64,000 nucleotides of DNA from assembly GCA_034440615.1 (NCBI GenBank), contig JAOTOM010004027.1, forward strand, positions 1 to 64,000, in the 5' to 3' direction. The notes beneath the pieces are model-generated. The model was not told where the DNA came from, ran no database searches, and was given only the letters and a program-made list of their open reading frames with translations. This stretch comes from Ashinkailepas kermadecensis (taxonomy: Eukaryota > Arthropoda > Thecostraca > Neolepadidae). Position numbers and translations under genes: made by a program. Positions 23,200 through 34,110 of the stretch are shown here, in pieces. Within the stretch, counting starts at the first letter, position 1. Every line of letters begins with the position of its first letter.

Positions 23200-24580
23200 A
23201 TCATCATGTTGTCGTATTATTATCTTGTCGGTGCCCCGTAACTCGTTTATCCTGACACAAATGTATATAGTGAGCCTGTCGCCACTTCAATTCGTGAGTG
23301 AACCTAGCTTGGTCATGGCGCTAGGGAAGGCTAGAGGAACCGCGTGGTTGGAGAGACTGGGGGGGGTCATAAGAGTAATGGATGGACATTGGATTTGAAA
23401 ATGCATCCGTCACCGGCCCTCTTATGTGCTAAGAATCCCTCTTTGCCCTCCAACAGCAAAGCTCCCACGGGTCGCCGGACTTACAATTTGCCGGCCTAGG
23501 TAATTATCCTGAGACAAATGATTGACAACGATTGGTTTCTGACAGCTGCATGCACACATTGGGCCCCAAACAGCCCCCACTGGTCCTTAGTTACCCATAG
23601 CTAAGTCATGCAAACTCACATTCATTCACTCTCATTCCGAACGTTCACTCCATTAATGCAAAATGTACGTGTTTGGCCCGCGATTTCTTTCCCTCCAGTG
23701 GTATGTGAACATTCACAGGGGCGTCGATTTGTATCATTTTGTAGGGGCCATGGCCCCACCAATGTTGATCTTTCCCCCCCCCCCCGCCCCCAATGTTGAT
23801 TTGGGCCCCCCAATAACCTATGCTATTTTATGCTGATAAGAAAGCTAAAGGGAAAAATGAAAAGCACCATGCTAAGTAGAAACATTGATGTTAACCAGCA
23901 CATTTTGTACTGAAGAGAAACAGATTTGGATTAGATAGTGGACTGACTCTCCACCTTTTGCTGAAAAATGTAAAATTGTGTGCAAAAAGCAAACAAAATA
24001 GCTGGATTTCCCTCCACTGTGGAAGTACAGCTTACATCATAAAATGTTGTGATTTGCGATGCTAATGCATTTTAAACCACATTGTCTGAAAATAAAATAT
24101 GTTAAGCAACTAAACAACAATTGCATGGTCATACTGATGATTGTACACACCACCAATGGCAAAACCACATGCATATGGAGCTTGAACATGATTAATTTCC
24201 ATTCTAAATTTCCAGTCATTGTCAAACTTGCATGCAAATCATGGTTATCATTGAGATTGTGGATATACAAACTATAATTATCTTCAGCAACCTACCCATC
24301 ACACCATCAGCTTGATATTTACCAAGGTACCTACCTACATGCCCAATGACAATGTGCATGCATTCAATATTGATATGGGGCAACCCAATCTCAAACTGAA
24401 CCAACAAAAGCCACGTGTGAGCCAATCTGCCAGCCTATGAAAACATGAGAGAAAAGTCAGCAAGAAGCCGTATAGACACCTCATTATAATTGATATTCCT
24501 GAAGAAAGCAATAGGCATTAAGCTATGACCACATATAACTTCCTAAGCAAACCCTATAGAGTTATACAAGAAGAGTATAG
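23200..24580. other. No gene recognised; poly-C tract
   Basis: A C-run of 12-13 bases lies at about 23769, beside CAGGGGCGTCGATTTG, which looks like a DNA-element terminus. Otherwise the sequence is AT-rich without coding signal. Confidence 0.5.
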
Positions 24581-24603
24581 TACAAGAGTTATACAAAACC
24601 TAT

Positions 24604-25206
24604 AGGAAGCTTTACTGTGCATATGTCAGGCCACATTTGGAATACTGTGTCCAAGCTTGGTCCCCTAGTTATGAAAAAGATTGTTGGCTTTTAGAGAGAG
24701 TACAAAAGAGGGCAACAAAAATGGTGAATGGCATAGGCAACCTGGCATATGAGGAAAGATTGAAGAAACTGAATATGTTTTCACTTAGATATAGAAGGCT
24801 GAGAGGAGATCTCATCGAGGTCTTTCAATTTGTTCATGGTCAGGAACAGGGTTATCTCAGGGAACTGTTTGAATTTAACAGAAATGATACAATTAGAGGT
24901 CACCAATTCAAAATTAAAGTTAATCACAGCAGGACAAGGTTAAGACAGTCTTTCTTCACCAACAGGGTAGTAGAACACTGGAACCAGCTGGCAGAAACCT
25001 TTGTCAGTAGCAACACAATGAACATCTTTAAAAACAGCATAGACAATCATTATAAGAATAAGGGGCTTGTTTTTTTTTATTCCAGGGAGAGTTGATCGAC
25101 GCCTTTGGTGGACAACTGGTTCAGCGTACAGAGTGCAACCAAGAAGGGCCCTTGTGGCTCATAGTTGCACTGATCTTTTATGTCTTTATGTCTTTATGTC
25201 TTTACA
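24604..25206 (+). pseudogene. CR1/L2-like LINE, 3' end of ORF2 and 3' tail
   Basis: From 24604 the frame reads KLYCAYVRPHLEYCVQAW, then LERVQKRATKMV, then YRRLRGDLIEVF and VVEHWNQL, ending at a stop at 25095. These are the C-terminal motifs of reverse transcriptase ORFs in CR1/L2-group LINEs. Only the last 164 codons are present, with no RT catalytic motif, so the copy is 5'-truncated as is usual for LINEs. The 3' UTR of about 85 bp contains AAGGGCCCTTGTGGC and ends in three copies of the octamer TCTTTATG (25178-25203), the short 3' tandem repeat typical of this group. It is related to the minus-strand copy at 49700-50690. Confidence 0.85.
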
Positions 25207-25589
25207 AGACCAGTGTCTGGTAGCGCGCATTTGCCACCCACGATACTATTACCTAAGAAGGTACACCAAAGTTCGCTTCAAGCTTTGGTGACGTCATAGC
25301 TTTTTTATCTTATATTGCATACATTGGTAGCATCAGGCGTGTTTCAATTTCACTGCGCATGAGACAATTAAAGCATTTCTCAATTTTCAATTTTCAAAGT
25401 TTAAAGAACCTAATCCAGTCAAACCTAACCTATCATAAGTTGCTGTTAAATAAAAAATGATTGGTAAATTTGCAGTTTAAGGTGATTTTTTGTTTGTTTG
25501 AATTTTTCTTCAGGATACCATGTTCATGACGGTGACTAAGATGATGGGACCACTTATTTTCGGTGCAAATTCATTTTATTTTAACTTGA

Positions 25590-25700
25590 AAAAATTTGAG
25601 AAATTTTCCAACTTAAAAAACCTAAACCAACCTCCCATAACCAAACCTAACCCATTTGTTTGCTTTATGGTGACAAATGTGTGTACAAACTTTTCTTGGC
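25590..25700. repeat. Dispersed repeat with AACCTAACC core, copy 2
   Basis: It matches 26250-26345 and 22140-22230, with CCAACTTAAAAAACCTAA and CCCATTTGTTTGCTTTATGG. Confidence 0.65.
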
Positions 25701-25706
25701 TGGTTC

Positions 25707-25757
25707 GTTGGTTATTTGGGCTTACGGCCGCATTGACTGTGTTGGTCATACAGCGCC
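25707..25757 (+). repeat. Dispersed hairpin-core repeat, copy 3
   Basis: GTTGGTTATTTGGGCTTA is followed by an inner stem TGAC/GTCA (TGACTGTGTTGGTCA) and then AGCGCCC. Confidence 0.6.
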
Positions 25758-25864
25758 CATAAAACTTTTCTTGTTCCCACCTTAAAACACAATAATAACC
25801 AAAAGTTTCCCAACAAAATTTACAAACATGTTCACAAAAAATATAATTTTGTCTTCAAAAGCAG

Positions 25865-26010
25865 CTTAAGTTAGATTAGGCTGGGTTAGGTTTCTTTTTT
25901 AAGGTTAACAATTTTCAGAACATAAATTAATTGACATTTTTATTTTTATTTATTTTGTGTTCTCAAAAGATAGGTTAGGCTAGGTTAGGTTAGGTTTTGT
26001 TGCATTAAAA
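25865..26010. repeat. Interstitial TTAGG-type sequence
   Basis: Interrupted runs of TTAGG and its one-base variants occur here (for example TAGGTTAGGCTAGGTTAGG at 25972). Similar runs lie at 7040-7055, 26270-26300, 47840-47862, 48275-48365 and 52193-52212. Confidence 0.75.
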
Positions 26011-26249
26011 AAAACATTTATGTTTATGCTATGTTACCGAACTCAAAGCCCTTTTTGGCATTATTTTGCTCACAACCTGAAAAGTAAGCATTTGCACAGA
26101 AAATAAGTGGGTCAAATCATCTTAGTCACCTTCATAAACATGGTATTCTGCAGACAAATTTAAAAAGAAAAAGAAAAAAAAGAATACCTTAAACTGCAAA
26201 GTTACCAAATAATTCGCAATTTTCGGGGGAAACGATTTTAGAAATTTTT

Positions 26250-26345
26250 GAAAGGTTTTCCAACTTGAAAAGCCTAAGCTAACCTAACTTAACCAAACCT
26301 AACCCATTTGTTTGCTATATGGAGGCAAATGTGTGTAAAAACTTG
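26250..26345. repeat. Dispersed repeat with AACCTAACC core, copy 3
   Basis: It has the same order of words as copy 2, including CCCATTTGTTTGCTATATGG and GCAAATGTGTGTA. Confidence 0.65.
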
Positions 26346-26625
26346 TCTTGTTACCACCTTAAAGCACAATAATACCAGTTTGGCTAGGTTAGGCTAGTTT
26401 AGTTGTTTAACTTGGAATTATTTTTTTTTAATTGTCAAAAATAAAATAAAATCGGAAACTTTCCTTCAAACGCAGCTGACGTTAGGTTCGGTTAAGTTGC
26501 GTTCGGTTGTTCAATTTAGAAAATTTTCAGAATATATATTGCTTAATTTTTGTTTATATTTTTTTTTCTCCAAAGGGAGGTTAGGATATGCTAGATTAGG
26601 TTATGTTGGTTATGGTTATTAGGCT

Positions 26626-26683
26626 ATGGTATGGACTCACTAATGAGTGAATCCATACCATTCCCACTGGAGTATAAAAGCTA
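26626..26683 (+). promoter_or_regulatory. Hairpin followed by a TATA-like box
   Basis: GGTATGGACTCAC and GTGAATCCATACC form a near-perfect stem around TAATGA. Twelve to fifteen bases later comes GAGTATAAAAGC, a good TATA box. No gene can be recognised downstream, so promoter activity is speculative. Confidence 0.3.
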
Positions 26684-26689
26684 CATCAT

Positions 26690-27155
26690 AACCTTACTTC
26701 TATAACGTATATCACAAAAACCCATCTCGATTCTACTGCTCACTCAGGACATCATAGAAGTCAATTAATGAAAGTGTTACCTCATTACCTGCATTGCTAA
26801 TGTAAACAGAAAGCAGTCCTTTTAACCATATGTAAATGGAGCAGCACCAGTGCTGCTCCATCCACATCCAACTCCAACCCTGACCAAACTTCAGGAGCGC
26901 ATCCGTCTCCAAAGCAGCCTGCGGAAGAAGCTATGTATTGCAGCAAAAGTACTATGATCTGAATTCCATGGTATCCCTGTTGCCTAATAGTCCATCCTTG
27001 CCTATCAATGTAGGAGATGTTTGACTTTCCTCAAACTGTCTGGAGAACTTGGGAGTTGAAATCACTTGTGAGTGATGCAGCAGATGAGTTATTCCTGTAT
27101 GCTTATGCTGCATAATTGCATGGCACAGTAGCATACCGAATGGGGAGGGGACATT
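26690..27155. other. No gene recognised
   Basis: The sequence looks unique, without coding signal or tandem repeats. It precedes the second type A array. Confidence 0.5.
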
Positions 27156-27159
27156 GTGG

Positions 27160-28180
27160 GCAGTTTCATCCCTGACAGGTTGTGGGGCCCCCAAGAATCG
27201 CGTCGAGCTCCGGAAAAAATTGCGCCAGTCTCATTCAAAATCCCGTTTAGGCCCCCAATAATCGTACCGGGGCCCCGAAAAATCACATTGGGGGCTAAAA
27301 AGTCGCGCAGAGAATTCTGGAAAGGACGCTGGGGCCTCAAAAGTTCCCGCCTGGGCCCCTGAAAATCACGCTGGGGGCTCAAAAGAGTCGTGCTGGGGTT
27401 CAAGAAAATCACGACGGAGGCCACCAACGGCCGGGTCCGGGGCCCCGGAAAGTCACGCTGAACCTATGGGTACCAAGAATTCTCGTCCGGGTCCCTGACA
27501 ATCACGCTAGGGGCATGACATGTCGCACCGGGGCTCCAAAAGTCTCATTGTGATCACCCAGCAAATGAAGCCGGGGAAACGAAAAACAGTCCCGACATGG
27601 AAAATCACTCTGGGTCCAAATAGCCCCTCCAAAAGCCCACAAAACATGTTGGCCCCCAAAAGCGTGTCCTAGCCACTAAAGCTCGCGCTTGAGATCGGAA
27701 CAAGTGACCACGGGGCCCCAAAAAATTTCGCGTTCGGGACCCAAAATTCCGTCGGTAGTCCCACAAATTTAATGTGGGTAATCCAAAGCGTACCGAGTTT
27801 CGCAAAAAGCGACAGGGCATTACAATTTGCGCTGCAGCTCGAATTAAACACACCGGGAACGCGAAATAAAAACATAACAGAGGCCCTCAAGGCACACCAG
27901 GGTCATGAGACCACACGGGGCTTCAAAAACAGGCTGGGCCCTCAAAAAGGGAATTGATCATAAACAAGGAACAAACAGACCAGGCACTAAATAAACACAT
28001 CGGCGTCTTCGAAAACGCGCCGATACCTAAAAATATAATCGGTGTATACAACAGCAACTAAGCTTTAAAAAAAAGCCCGGTCTCAAACATGTGCCGAGCC
28101 ACTAACTTAAATTGGCTGGAGCCCTAAAACAAATCCATAGAAGAAGAAAAACGCAACGGGTAAAAAAACGAACACCATAG
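27160..28180. repeat. Type A degenerate 21-bp array, copy 2
   Basis: Units are of the form GGGGCCCCGAAAAATCACGCT. Successive units at 27260-27420 measure 23, 21, 20, 22, 21, 22 and 21 bp. Sequence divergence between units is high while the spacing stays near 21. The final part (27900-28180) matches the end of copy 1 and of copy 3, including ACAGACCAGGCACTAAATAA or a near variant. Confidence 0.85.
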
Positions 28181-28855
28181 CTAGGGTCACGGCTCGGTAG
28201 CCAATATGGGAGCTTATTTAATCAAAGGGATGAGGTGCATCAAAGGTCAGTGTGTCTCCGCATTTCTTCATCACGGGAAAATGTGGGAAGAAGAGAACAA
28301 ATACATCGAATTGAATTGATCGATTTTTTCCAGTGAGCCGTATTACCAAGCATTCCACATGTCAAATATGGCACAAGTCTATCACGTGACACAATTAGCA
28401 AAAAGTGGGAGACCTGGCAGAAACCGGAGAAGCGCACGTAGAGTGGCGAATGCGTCGACTGCGCAAGGCGGGTGTACACGTGTACGAACTTTGCCGTTTT
28501 GGCGACCGGGCGTTATTAATTGGAATGCCTGATATTATCAAATTTTACATTTTGAGTGATTTGTTCAGGTGTAATTTTAGCAGTGTGAAGTGACTTTTCA
28601 AGGGATACCAAAATAAAAACCTTCAAGCAGGATGGGTAGGAGTTAGGGTTGAAATCCGGTGATTCAGAAATAATGGTGGTAGATTTGGCCCACTCCACAG
28701 GACAGTTAATTTGGTCACTAATTATTATATAACAAAATATATAGAACCACCTATTAATTTTTTTGGGTGGAAATCCGGTGGCTTTTTTAACGGGGGTAGG
28801 TGGGCACCTTCCAAATCAGTATGCCTCCTCTCGCAAATTCTAGGTACGCCACTGC
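28180..28855. repeat. Unique tail of the type A element, copy 2
   Basis: It is colinear with 12110-12785. It ends GGTACGCCACTGCC, whose reverse complement CAGTGGCGTACC is a familiar start of arthropod DNA elements. Confidence 0.75.
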
Positions 28856-28892
28856 CATGGCATGACATAATTTGACCTGTTGATAGCTATAA

Positions 28893-29040
28893 TCCGCCGC
28901 GATGGACGGTGTACTCCGCGGCCCCGGTCCGCCACAGTGTACGGTGTGCTTCGCAGCCCCGGTTCGTTACAATGGACGGTGTACTCCACGGCCCTGATCC
29001 GCCACAGTGGACAATGTGCTCCGCGGCCCCGGTCCGTTTG
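28893..29040. repeat. Four tandem units of about 36 bp
   Basis: Each unit contains GGACGGTGTACTCCGCGGCC or a variant followed by CCGGTCCGCCACA. GC content is far above the flanks. Confidence 0.85.
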
Positions 29041-29059
29041 ATAGGAAACTAGTGCGGAC

Positions 29060-29790
29060 ATCGATGGCAGCGCCTCTGGTGGCTGTTATTGGTACTATTA
29101 ACGCATGCTCAAATGTTATGCATTTTGTTGCTTATTTGTGCCATAATTTCAGTGCTTAACGAATGGAGAAATTGCCTTAGATCCGTTATCGTCCATTACA
29201 ATCCACTGCGAACTTAATATTGATACATTAGACACTTTAAGCAGCATATATACGGGCCTGTGCAGTTCGCACAATTGGAACTACCGGTCTCTTTGCGAAC
29301 CTACGTTAAAACCACGCCGTGACTCATGAAATGTCCACTTCGGATCGTGTTGCCGAGACCCCAGAGGGTAAGTAACAGGAAGAAAAAAAACGTTTTTAAA
29401 AAATTTGACGCGGGTTTGGAGGTTTTAAAATTTTTGACATGCTGTCAAAATAAGTGAAATTTCCAAAGCTACATTGTTTGTGAAAAATTGGTAGATGGTT
29501 CGAAATTTATCCACCCCAGATAAAAATCTGCATTTCATTGGGAACATGCCGGAACAATTTTTTGTTAGTTTGGGAAATAATTAGGCTCGTGATTTTTTTG
29601 TTTCATATCCACCGATTCCCAATATTATGCACTGACATCGGCGTTTCTGGCACTGTCCTTCGAATGGACTGAGATAAAAGTTCGCAGCATTTGGGTTCTA
29701 CCAATGAATCATCATTAGTTTATTACGTACATAATTCAGCCTTGAGGTCACCTCAGGCAGTGTCTCAACCCTCCCCGTCTTTCCGGTCTT
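29060..29790. other. No gene recognised
   Basis: No supported coding or tandem repeat was seen in this AT-rich stretch. Confidence 0.5.
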
Positions 29791-30275
29791 ATCCTCACAT
29801 CTCGTCTCGAGGGGGGTCGTTAGGGACCCCCCTCGTCTAATCTCCAAACTAAGCATCGCACGAAAATGAAAGAGGTGTCGAATGGGCAAATATGGGCGAA
29901 TGGGCAATGGGCGAATGGGCAAATAACTCGAATGGGCAAATATGCAAAACTAATAAGTAATCAAAAACGAAAAAAAAATCCTCTAGTGCGTTTTGTTGCG
30001 TCCCTAAATATAAGCAAATGCTGAAAGTTTCATTAAAATATCTTTATCTGTTAAAGCGTAACGACTAGTTGAACTCTTTTGGAGGTGACCTCACTTGACC
30101 TTGCGTAACTCGTTGACCTTAGATGACTTGACATAAAATTTTGGCACGACATTCCAAATTGATGTGGAAAAAAGTATGCCAAAATTCGGCGCGCTGCCGG
30201 GCGCCGTTCTTTCACTATCCGCGGAAAACCTTAGGGGGTCGGTAACGACCCCCGAGACGGCGCGGGTTAACAAAC
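29790..30275 (-). mobile_element. Inverted-repeat element with self-palindromic termini, copy 1
   Basis: The sequence matches the plus-strand copy at 39165-39935 over most of its length, including ATATTTTAATGAAACTTTCA, GAGGTCACCTC and CGTGCGAAGCTTAGTTTGGA words. Each end carries CGTCTCG followed by a hairpin of the type GGGGGTCGTTACCGACCCCC. The right end is followed by GCGCGGGTTAA, so TTAA may be the target site (30267-30270). It contains no ORF. An AGGTCA direct repeat spaced by 4 lies at 30086-30101. A short GAATGGGCAAATA repeat sits at 29880-29945. Confidence 0.75.
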
Positions 30276-30398
30276 CCACGGTGGGGAGGGCAACCGTCAC
30301 CCCGGCCGGTCTTTCAGGAATAGCTGATGAACCGAACAACGCAACAAGTTTAAACTTGGTGTGAGATATTCTTCAGTGATTTGCGATGGTGTGTAAGA

Positions 30399-30470
30399 CT
30401 TGTTGATTGATTATTTGGGTTTAAGGGCGCGCCGACCACAGGGTCATTTGGCGCCCAGGTGTGTAAACCT
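30399..30470 (+). repeat. Dispersed hairpin-core repeat, copy 4
   Basis: TTGATTGATTATTTGGGTTT is followed by an outer stem GGGCGC/GGCGCCC and an inner stem GACC/GGTC around ACAG. Confidence 0.65.
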
Positions 30471-30479
30471 TCCGAGCAT

Positions 30480-31180
30480 AGGTCATGTCAGGTCACTTGT
30501 TCGGGGTAGGCCAGAGGTCATCACTCGAAATTAATTCACGGTTCCTATCTTTTTAAAGATAAAATTGACCGCCTTGAAACCTGCTGGATTTAGTGTCAGT
30601 ACGCTGCAGGTTCAATAATTTGCACGTAAGTAGCTGACATGACTTGATACGGGGCAATATAACTTGTGTTGCCCTATTTACGATGTCATTGCTTATAACG
30701 CAGATTTTGGGCCGACTTCAATTTGTTTACGGCATGGTCAATTATCTTTCGAACATGACCTGTACAAAGGACTGGTGACTGTCAGATCATGTCAAATATA
30801 CACTCGATGCACCATTTCTTTAACGATTTGACACATGAAGTGTAATGATCTTGGGGGATGCAAGATCGCTATTCTAGGGCGGCATGCATCATTTTGCACG
30901 AAGAAAAACAACTTACGCCGTACATTTCGGTATGTATTGCTGTAGCGTCATGTACGTATGATTATACATGACACCATGAATGCGACACGATGAAATTGGA
31001 AACGCACAACGTGGAAGAAACATACAAATGCGTCAATAGCGTCACATCAGCTTCGCTGTGATCACCACTGTGATGAGCCCTGTTCCCTGGTCGTGCGCAC
31101 AGTCACTCCACAACGACCTACGATCCACCAACGATCCACTCCACAAGACACTAGGTTTTGCTGGGTGTTCAGCGGTAGGT
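30480..31180. other. No gene recognised; AGGTCA-rich at the left
   Basis: 30480-30540 holds several AGGTCA-like half-sites (CATGTCAGGTCACTTG, AGAGGTCATC). The rest shows no coding or repeats. Confidence 0.5.
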
Positions 31181-31186
31181 CTTGCT

Positions 31187-31365
31187 GCGGGGCCGGCGGC
31201 AAATCTTACTGCGGGGCCGACGGCGAGTCTTGCTGCGGGACCGGCGGCGAATCTTCCTGCGGGGCCGACGGCGAGTCTTGCTGCGGGGCTGGCGGCGAAT
31301 CTTGCTGCGGTGCCGGCGGCAGCAGTCCTTGCTGCAGGGCAGGCGGCAGCAGGCAGTGTGTGCTA
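31187..31365. repeat. 24-bp minisatellite, about 7-8 units
   Basis: Units follow TTGCTGCGGGGCCGACGGCG with a four-base ending. All frames stay open because 24 is divisible by three (for example ESCCGAGG), which explains the glycine/cysteine or alanine-rich apparent proteins. Confidence 0.9.
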
Positions 31366-31439
31366 ACTATGTCAAAGGCAGGGGCGTCGCCACCGGGGGG
31401 GCAGAGGGGGCAGTCGCCCCCTTCCGTGAGACTGGGGGG

Positions 31440-32721
31440 CGCCGCTCCTGAAATTTGAGGAGGTCCCTATCCGGAAATGCATAAGAAAAATGGTGAGCAA
31501 GGAGGCCGACGAGACAGAAGATCATGCTGTCAAGGAGGCCCCAAGACTGGCAACGAGGCCCCCGGGAAATCTAATCAGGTCCCTATAAGATACGTAGGAC
31601 AGAGATTGGGAGGAGGCCCCCAGGACGGAAAGGATGCCACCTAGACGGGCAAGAAGCCACCCAAGTTAGACAAGAAGGCTTCCGATTGGTGGCAGGATAT
31701 TCTTAATTTGGAAAATGAGGCCCCAAGATGGAACAGGAGGCCACTACAATAGAAAATAAGGAATCATATCAGATATTTCTCCGGACCCAAGAAGGAGCCC
31801 CCAGATGGATGAGAAGGTCTTCGCAGGAATGAGAGAAGGCCACTGAGATCAGCCAGATGAAGCCCATATTTTGGAAGAGGAGGACCCTAAGAGAGAATAT
31901 TTGGGACTATGACGCAAAAGCGCCCTGCTAAGAGGATAATGAGGCTCCAAACACCTCCATGGAGGCCATGGATGAGGCCTCCAAGACGTGAAAGGAGGCC
32001 CCTAATTTGAAAAAGGAGTCACCTATGAGAGGATAGGAGGTCCCAGAAATCAAGAGCGTGTCAACAATTGGCACGGAGGCCCCCAGGATTGCAAAGGAGG
32101 CCCCCAGGATTGCAAAGGAGGCCCACAGGATTGCAAAGGAGGCTCTCAAGATTGCAAAGGAGGCCCAATACGGGAAGGGAGACCCCAGAAAATGAGAGGA
32201 GGCCCTAAGACGGAAGAGAAAGTCAGTGGATATGACATGGGGTTTCGGAGACGCACAAGCAGGCCCACAAATTGGTAAGGTTCCACCAAGATATAAAATG
32301 ATGATCCGGAAACGTGACCGGAGGCACCTAATTCGGACGAGGACGACGAAGGATTGGAAATGAGACCCATGATGAACAAAGAGGCCCCTAAAACAGGAGA
32401 GAAAGACCATTAGATAAGAGGGATGGCTCCCAGGCGAGAAAGAAGGCTCCAAGACGGGTAAGAAGGTCCCAGGAGATGACAAGGCAACTGAGATAGGAAA
32501 GGGTGCTTGTAATTTGGAAGATGAGGCACCTGGGAGAGAAGAGGAGTCCACCAGGAGATAAGAGGCCACCCTTAAAATGGACAAAGATCGAATCAAAACG
32601 CAGAGCAGGAGGCCCCCAAGATGTGAGAGGAGCCCCTAATTTGAAAAACAAGGCCCCGAGAAGAGAAAAGGCGGCTCCTAGAAGAGAAAAGGCGGTCCCT
32701 GCCGGACTCGAAAGAAGTCCC
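31440..32721. repeat. Type B degenerate 21-bp array, part 1
   Basis: Units follow GAGGCCCCCAGGATTGCAAAG; four nearly identical units lie at 32070-32150, and the others are much diverged. The period is close to 21 bp with occasional 20, 22 and 23. Apparent ORFs on the minus strand (LGASFAI repeats) are produced by the period. Confidence 0.85.
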
Positions 32722-33657
32722 TTAACACGCGCCCTGGAGGGCCTCTGAAAATTACGCGCACTGGAGGGGGGGGGGGCGGATTCCGCCCCCCCTAAGATAT
32801 CGGCTCCTAGTGAAGCTAGAGGAACTAAATTCGCAGGGTGGATGGGTACGGTAGTGAACTCTATTGTGTGCAAATTTCATGACCGTAGGTCAATATGTTC
32901 AAGGTCAAATGAGGTCAAATTGGCAAAATTTTCTGTTATTGCGTGGCTTGGCTTGTCATCGTCATGGATCGCTGTGATTGTATTTAAATGCTCCAAAATG
33001 GGCATCAATGATGTTTTGGACAGTACTAATGATGCAATGCAGATGCTGGACCCAACAGTTGACCTCAGGTCACCTATATAGCACCACTTTATCAGGTCAG
33101 TTACCTGTTCCAGTTACCGAAACCGGGCCGCCCGCCCGACTGCTCCGTCGGGCAGCTCGAAGCAATCGGCTTCGTGAAGGAAGGATTGAAGTACATGAAT
33201 AAAGTATGAAAACGCAATGACAAACAGTACAAATGACAAACAATAGTGCATTTATGACAACATTCCAGTTGATCAAGTTTGGTTCCATTAACCTGTCATG
33301 AACTTGACCTGACTTGACCTCTGTGACCCAACATGATCTTGAAACTATATAGCATATCAATATACATCAAACAAGTCGCTAGTGTTGCCAAGAACACTTT
33401 CCTTTTGCGAATATACGGGAAGCGCATCAGCGGCGATTTTTGTGGTCTGGCGCTAGAATTTTTGTTGACTTTAGCGGCCCCTAACTTGAAAAATTTTCGA
33501 CTAATTTCCATTTTTCTTGCTTTAAACGACGCGCCAGTCATTTCTAAGCAGGTACGCAGAAAATCGCGTATATCGACCGGTAAAATCTGCAGTTATTTAC
33601 GAAAAACCGGAGGGGTGGGCGGATTTCGCCCCCCCCCCCCTCCAGTGCGCGTGTTAA
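32722..33657. mobile_element. TTAA-flanked inverted-repeat element inserted in the type B array
   Basis: Left border TTAACACGCGC (32722) and right border GCGCGTGTTAA (33647-33657) are perfect inverted copies. They are followed inwards by ACTGGAGGGG and a G-run, then a hairpin GGCGGATTCCGCC. TTAA at both ends suggests piggyBac-type targeting. No transposase remains. The interior contains AGGTCA direct repeats spaced by 4 at 32902-32917 and 33305-33320 and an everted pair at 33060-33072. Type B array continues on both sides, so this is a nested insertion. Confidence 0.7.
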
Positions 33658-34110
33658 GACGGAGTAGGCGGTCTCCAGGGCCGAATGAGACCCGAAGACC
33701 GGAAGGAGTTTCCAGGAAATTGGAGGAGGCCCTTAAGATGGGAGTTGGTAGCAGGTATGGAAGAAGGTGAGGTTTTCAAACTTGAAGATCCCCTCAAGAC
33801 GGATAAGGCTTTGCCAAGACAAAGGAGGCCCACGTGGCGTGGCAGGAGGCCCCTAATTTGGCGGATAATGCCCCTGGAGCATGAGAGGAAGCCCCATGCC
33901 ATGGTAATGGGGCCCCAGGATGTAGAAGGAGGCCCTCCAAGACGGGAGAGGAGGGCCATTGAACATGGAGGAGGGTAGGACACAAGAGGAGACATCCAAA
34001 ACCGTCAAAGAGGTTCCAGGAAATGAGACGAGACCCCTGACACGCGAGAGAAGGCCTATAATTTTCAAGAAGGAGCCCCTAATATATGGTAGGAGTCCTG
34101 CCGGGGTACT
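33658..34110. repeat. Type B degenerate 21-bp array, part 2
   Basis: It continues the GGAGGCCC(C)TAAGATGGGA style interrupted at 32721. It passes into type A units at about 34100 without a spacer. Confidence 0.8.

Larger units (their letters stand above)
25458..26215. mobile_element. Foldback element with inverted arms of about 130 bp
   Basis: The left arm (25458-25590) contains TTTGCAGTTTAAGGT and ATACCATGTTCATGACGGTG. The right arm (about 26085-26215) is its inverted copy. The interior of about 500 bp holds TTAGG-like words and a hairpin-core repeat, but no coding. The TTGCAGTTTAAGGT word recurs at 48817, linking this family to the region beside the Merlin-like element. Confidence 0.7.

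Noticed and set aside
22670..23200. Coding regions of 100-157 codons on both strands
   Set aside because: They are explained by tandem units of about 45-50 bp and have no domain.
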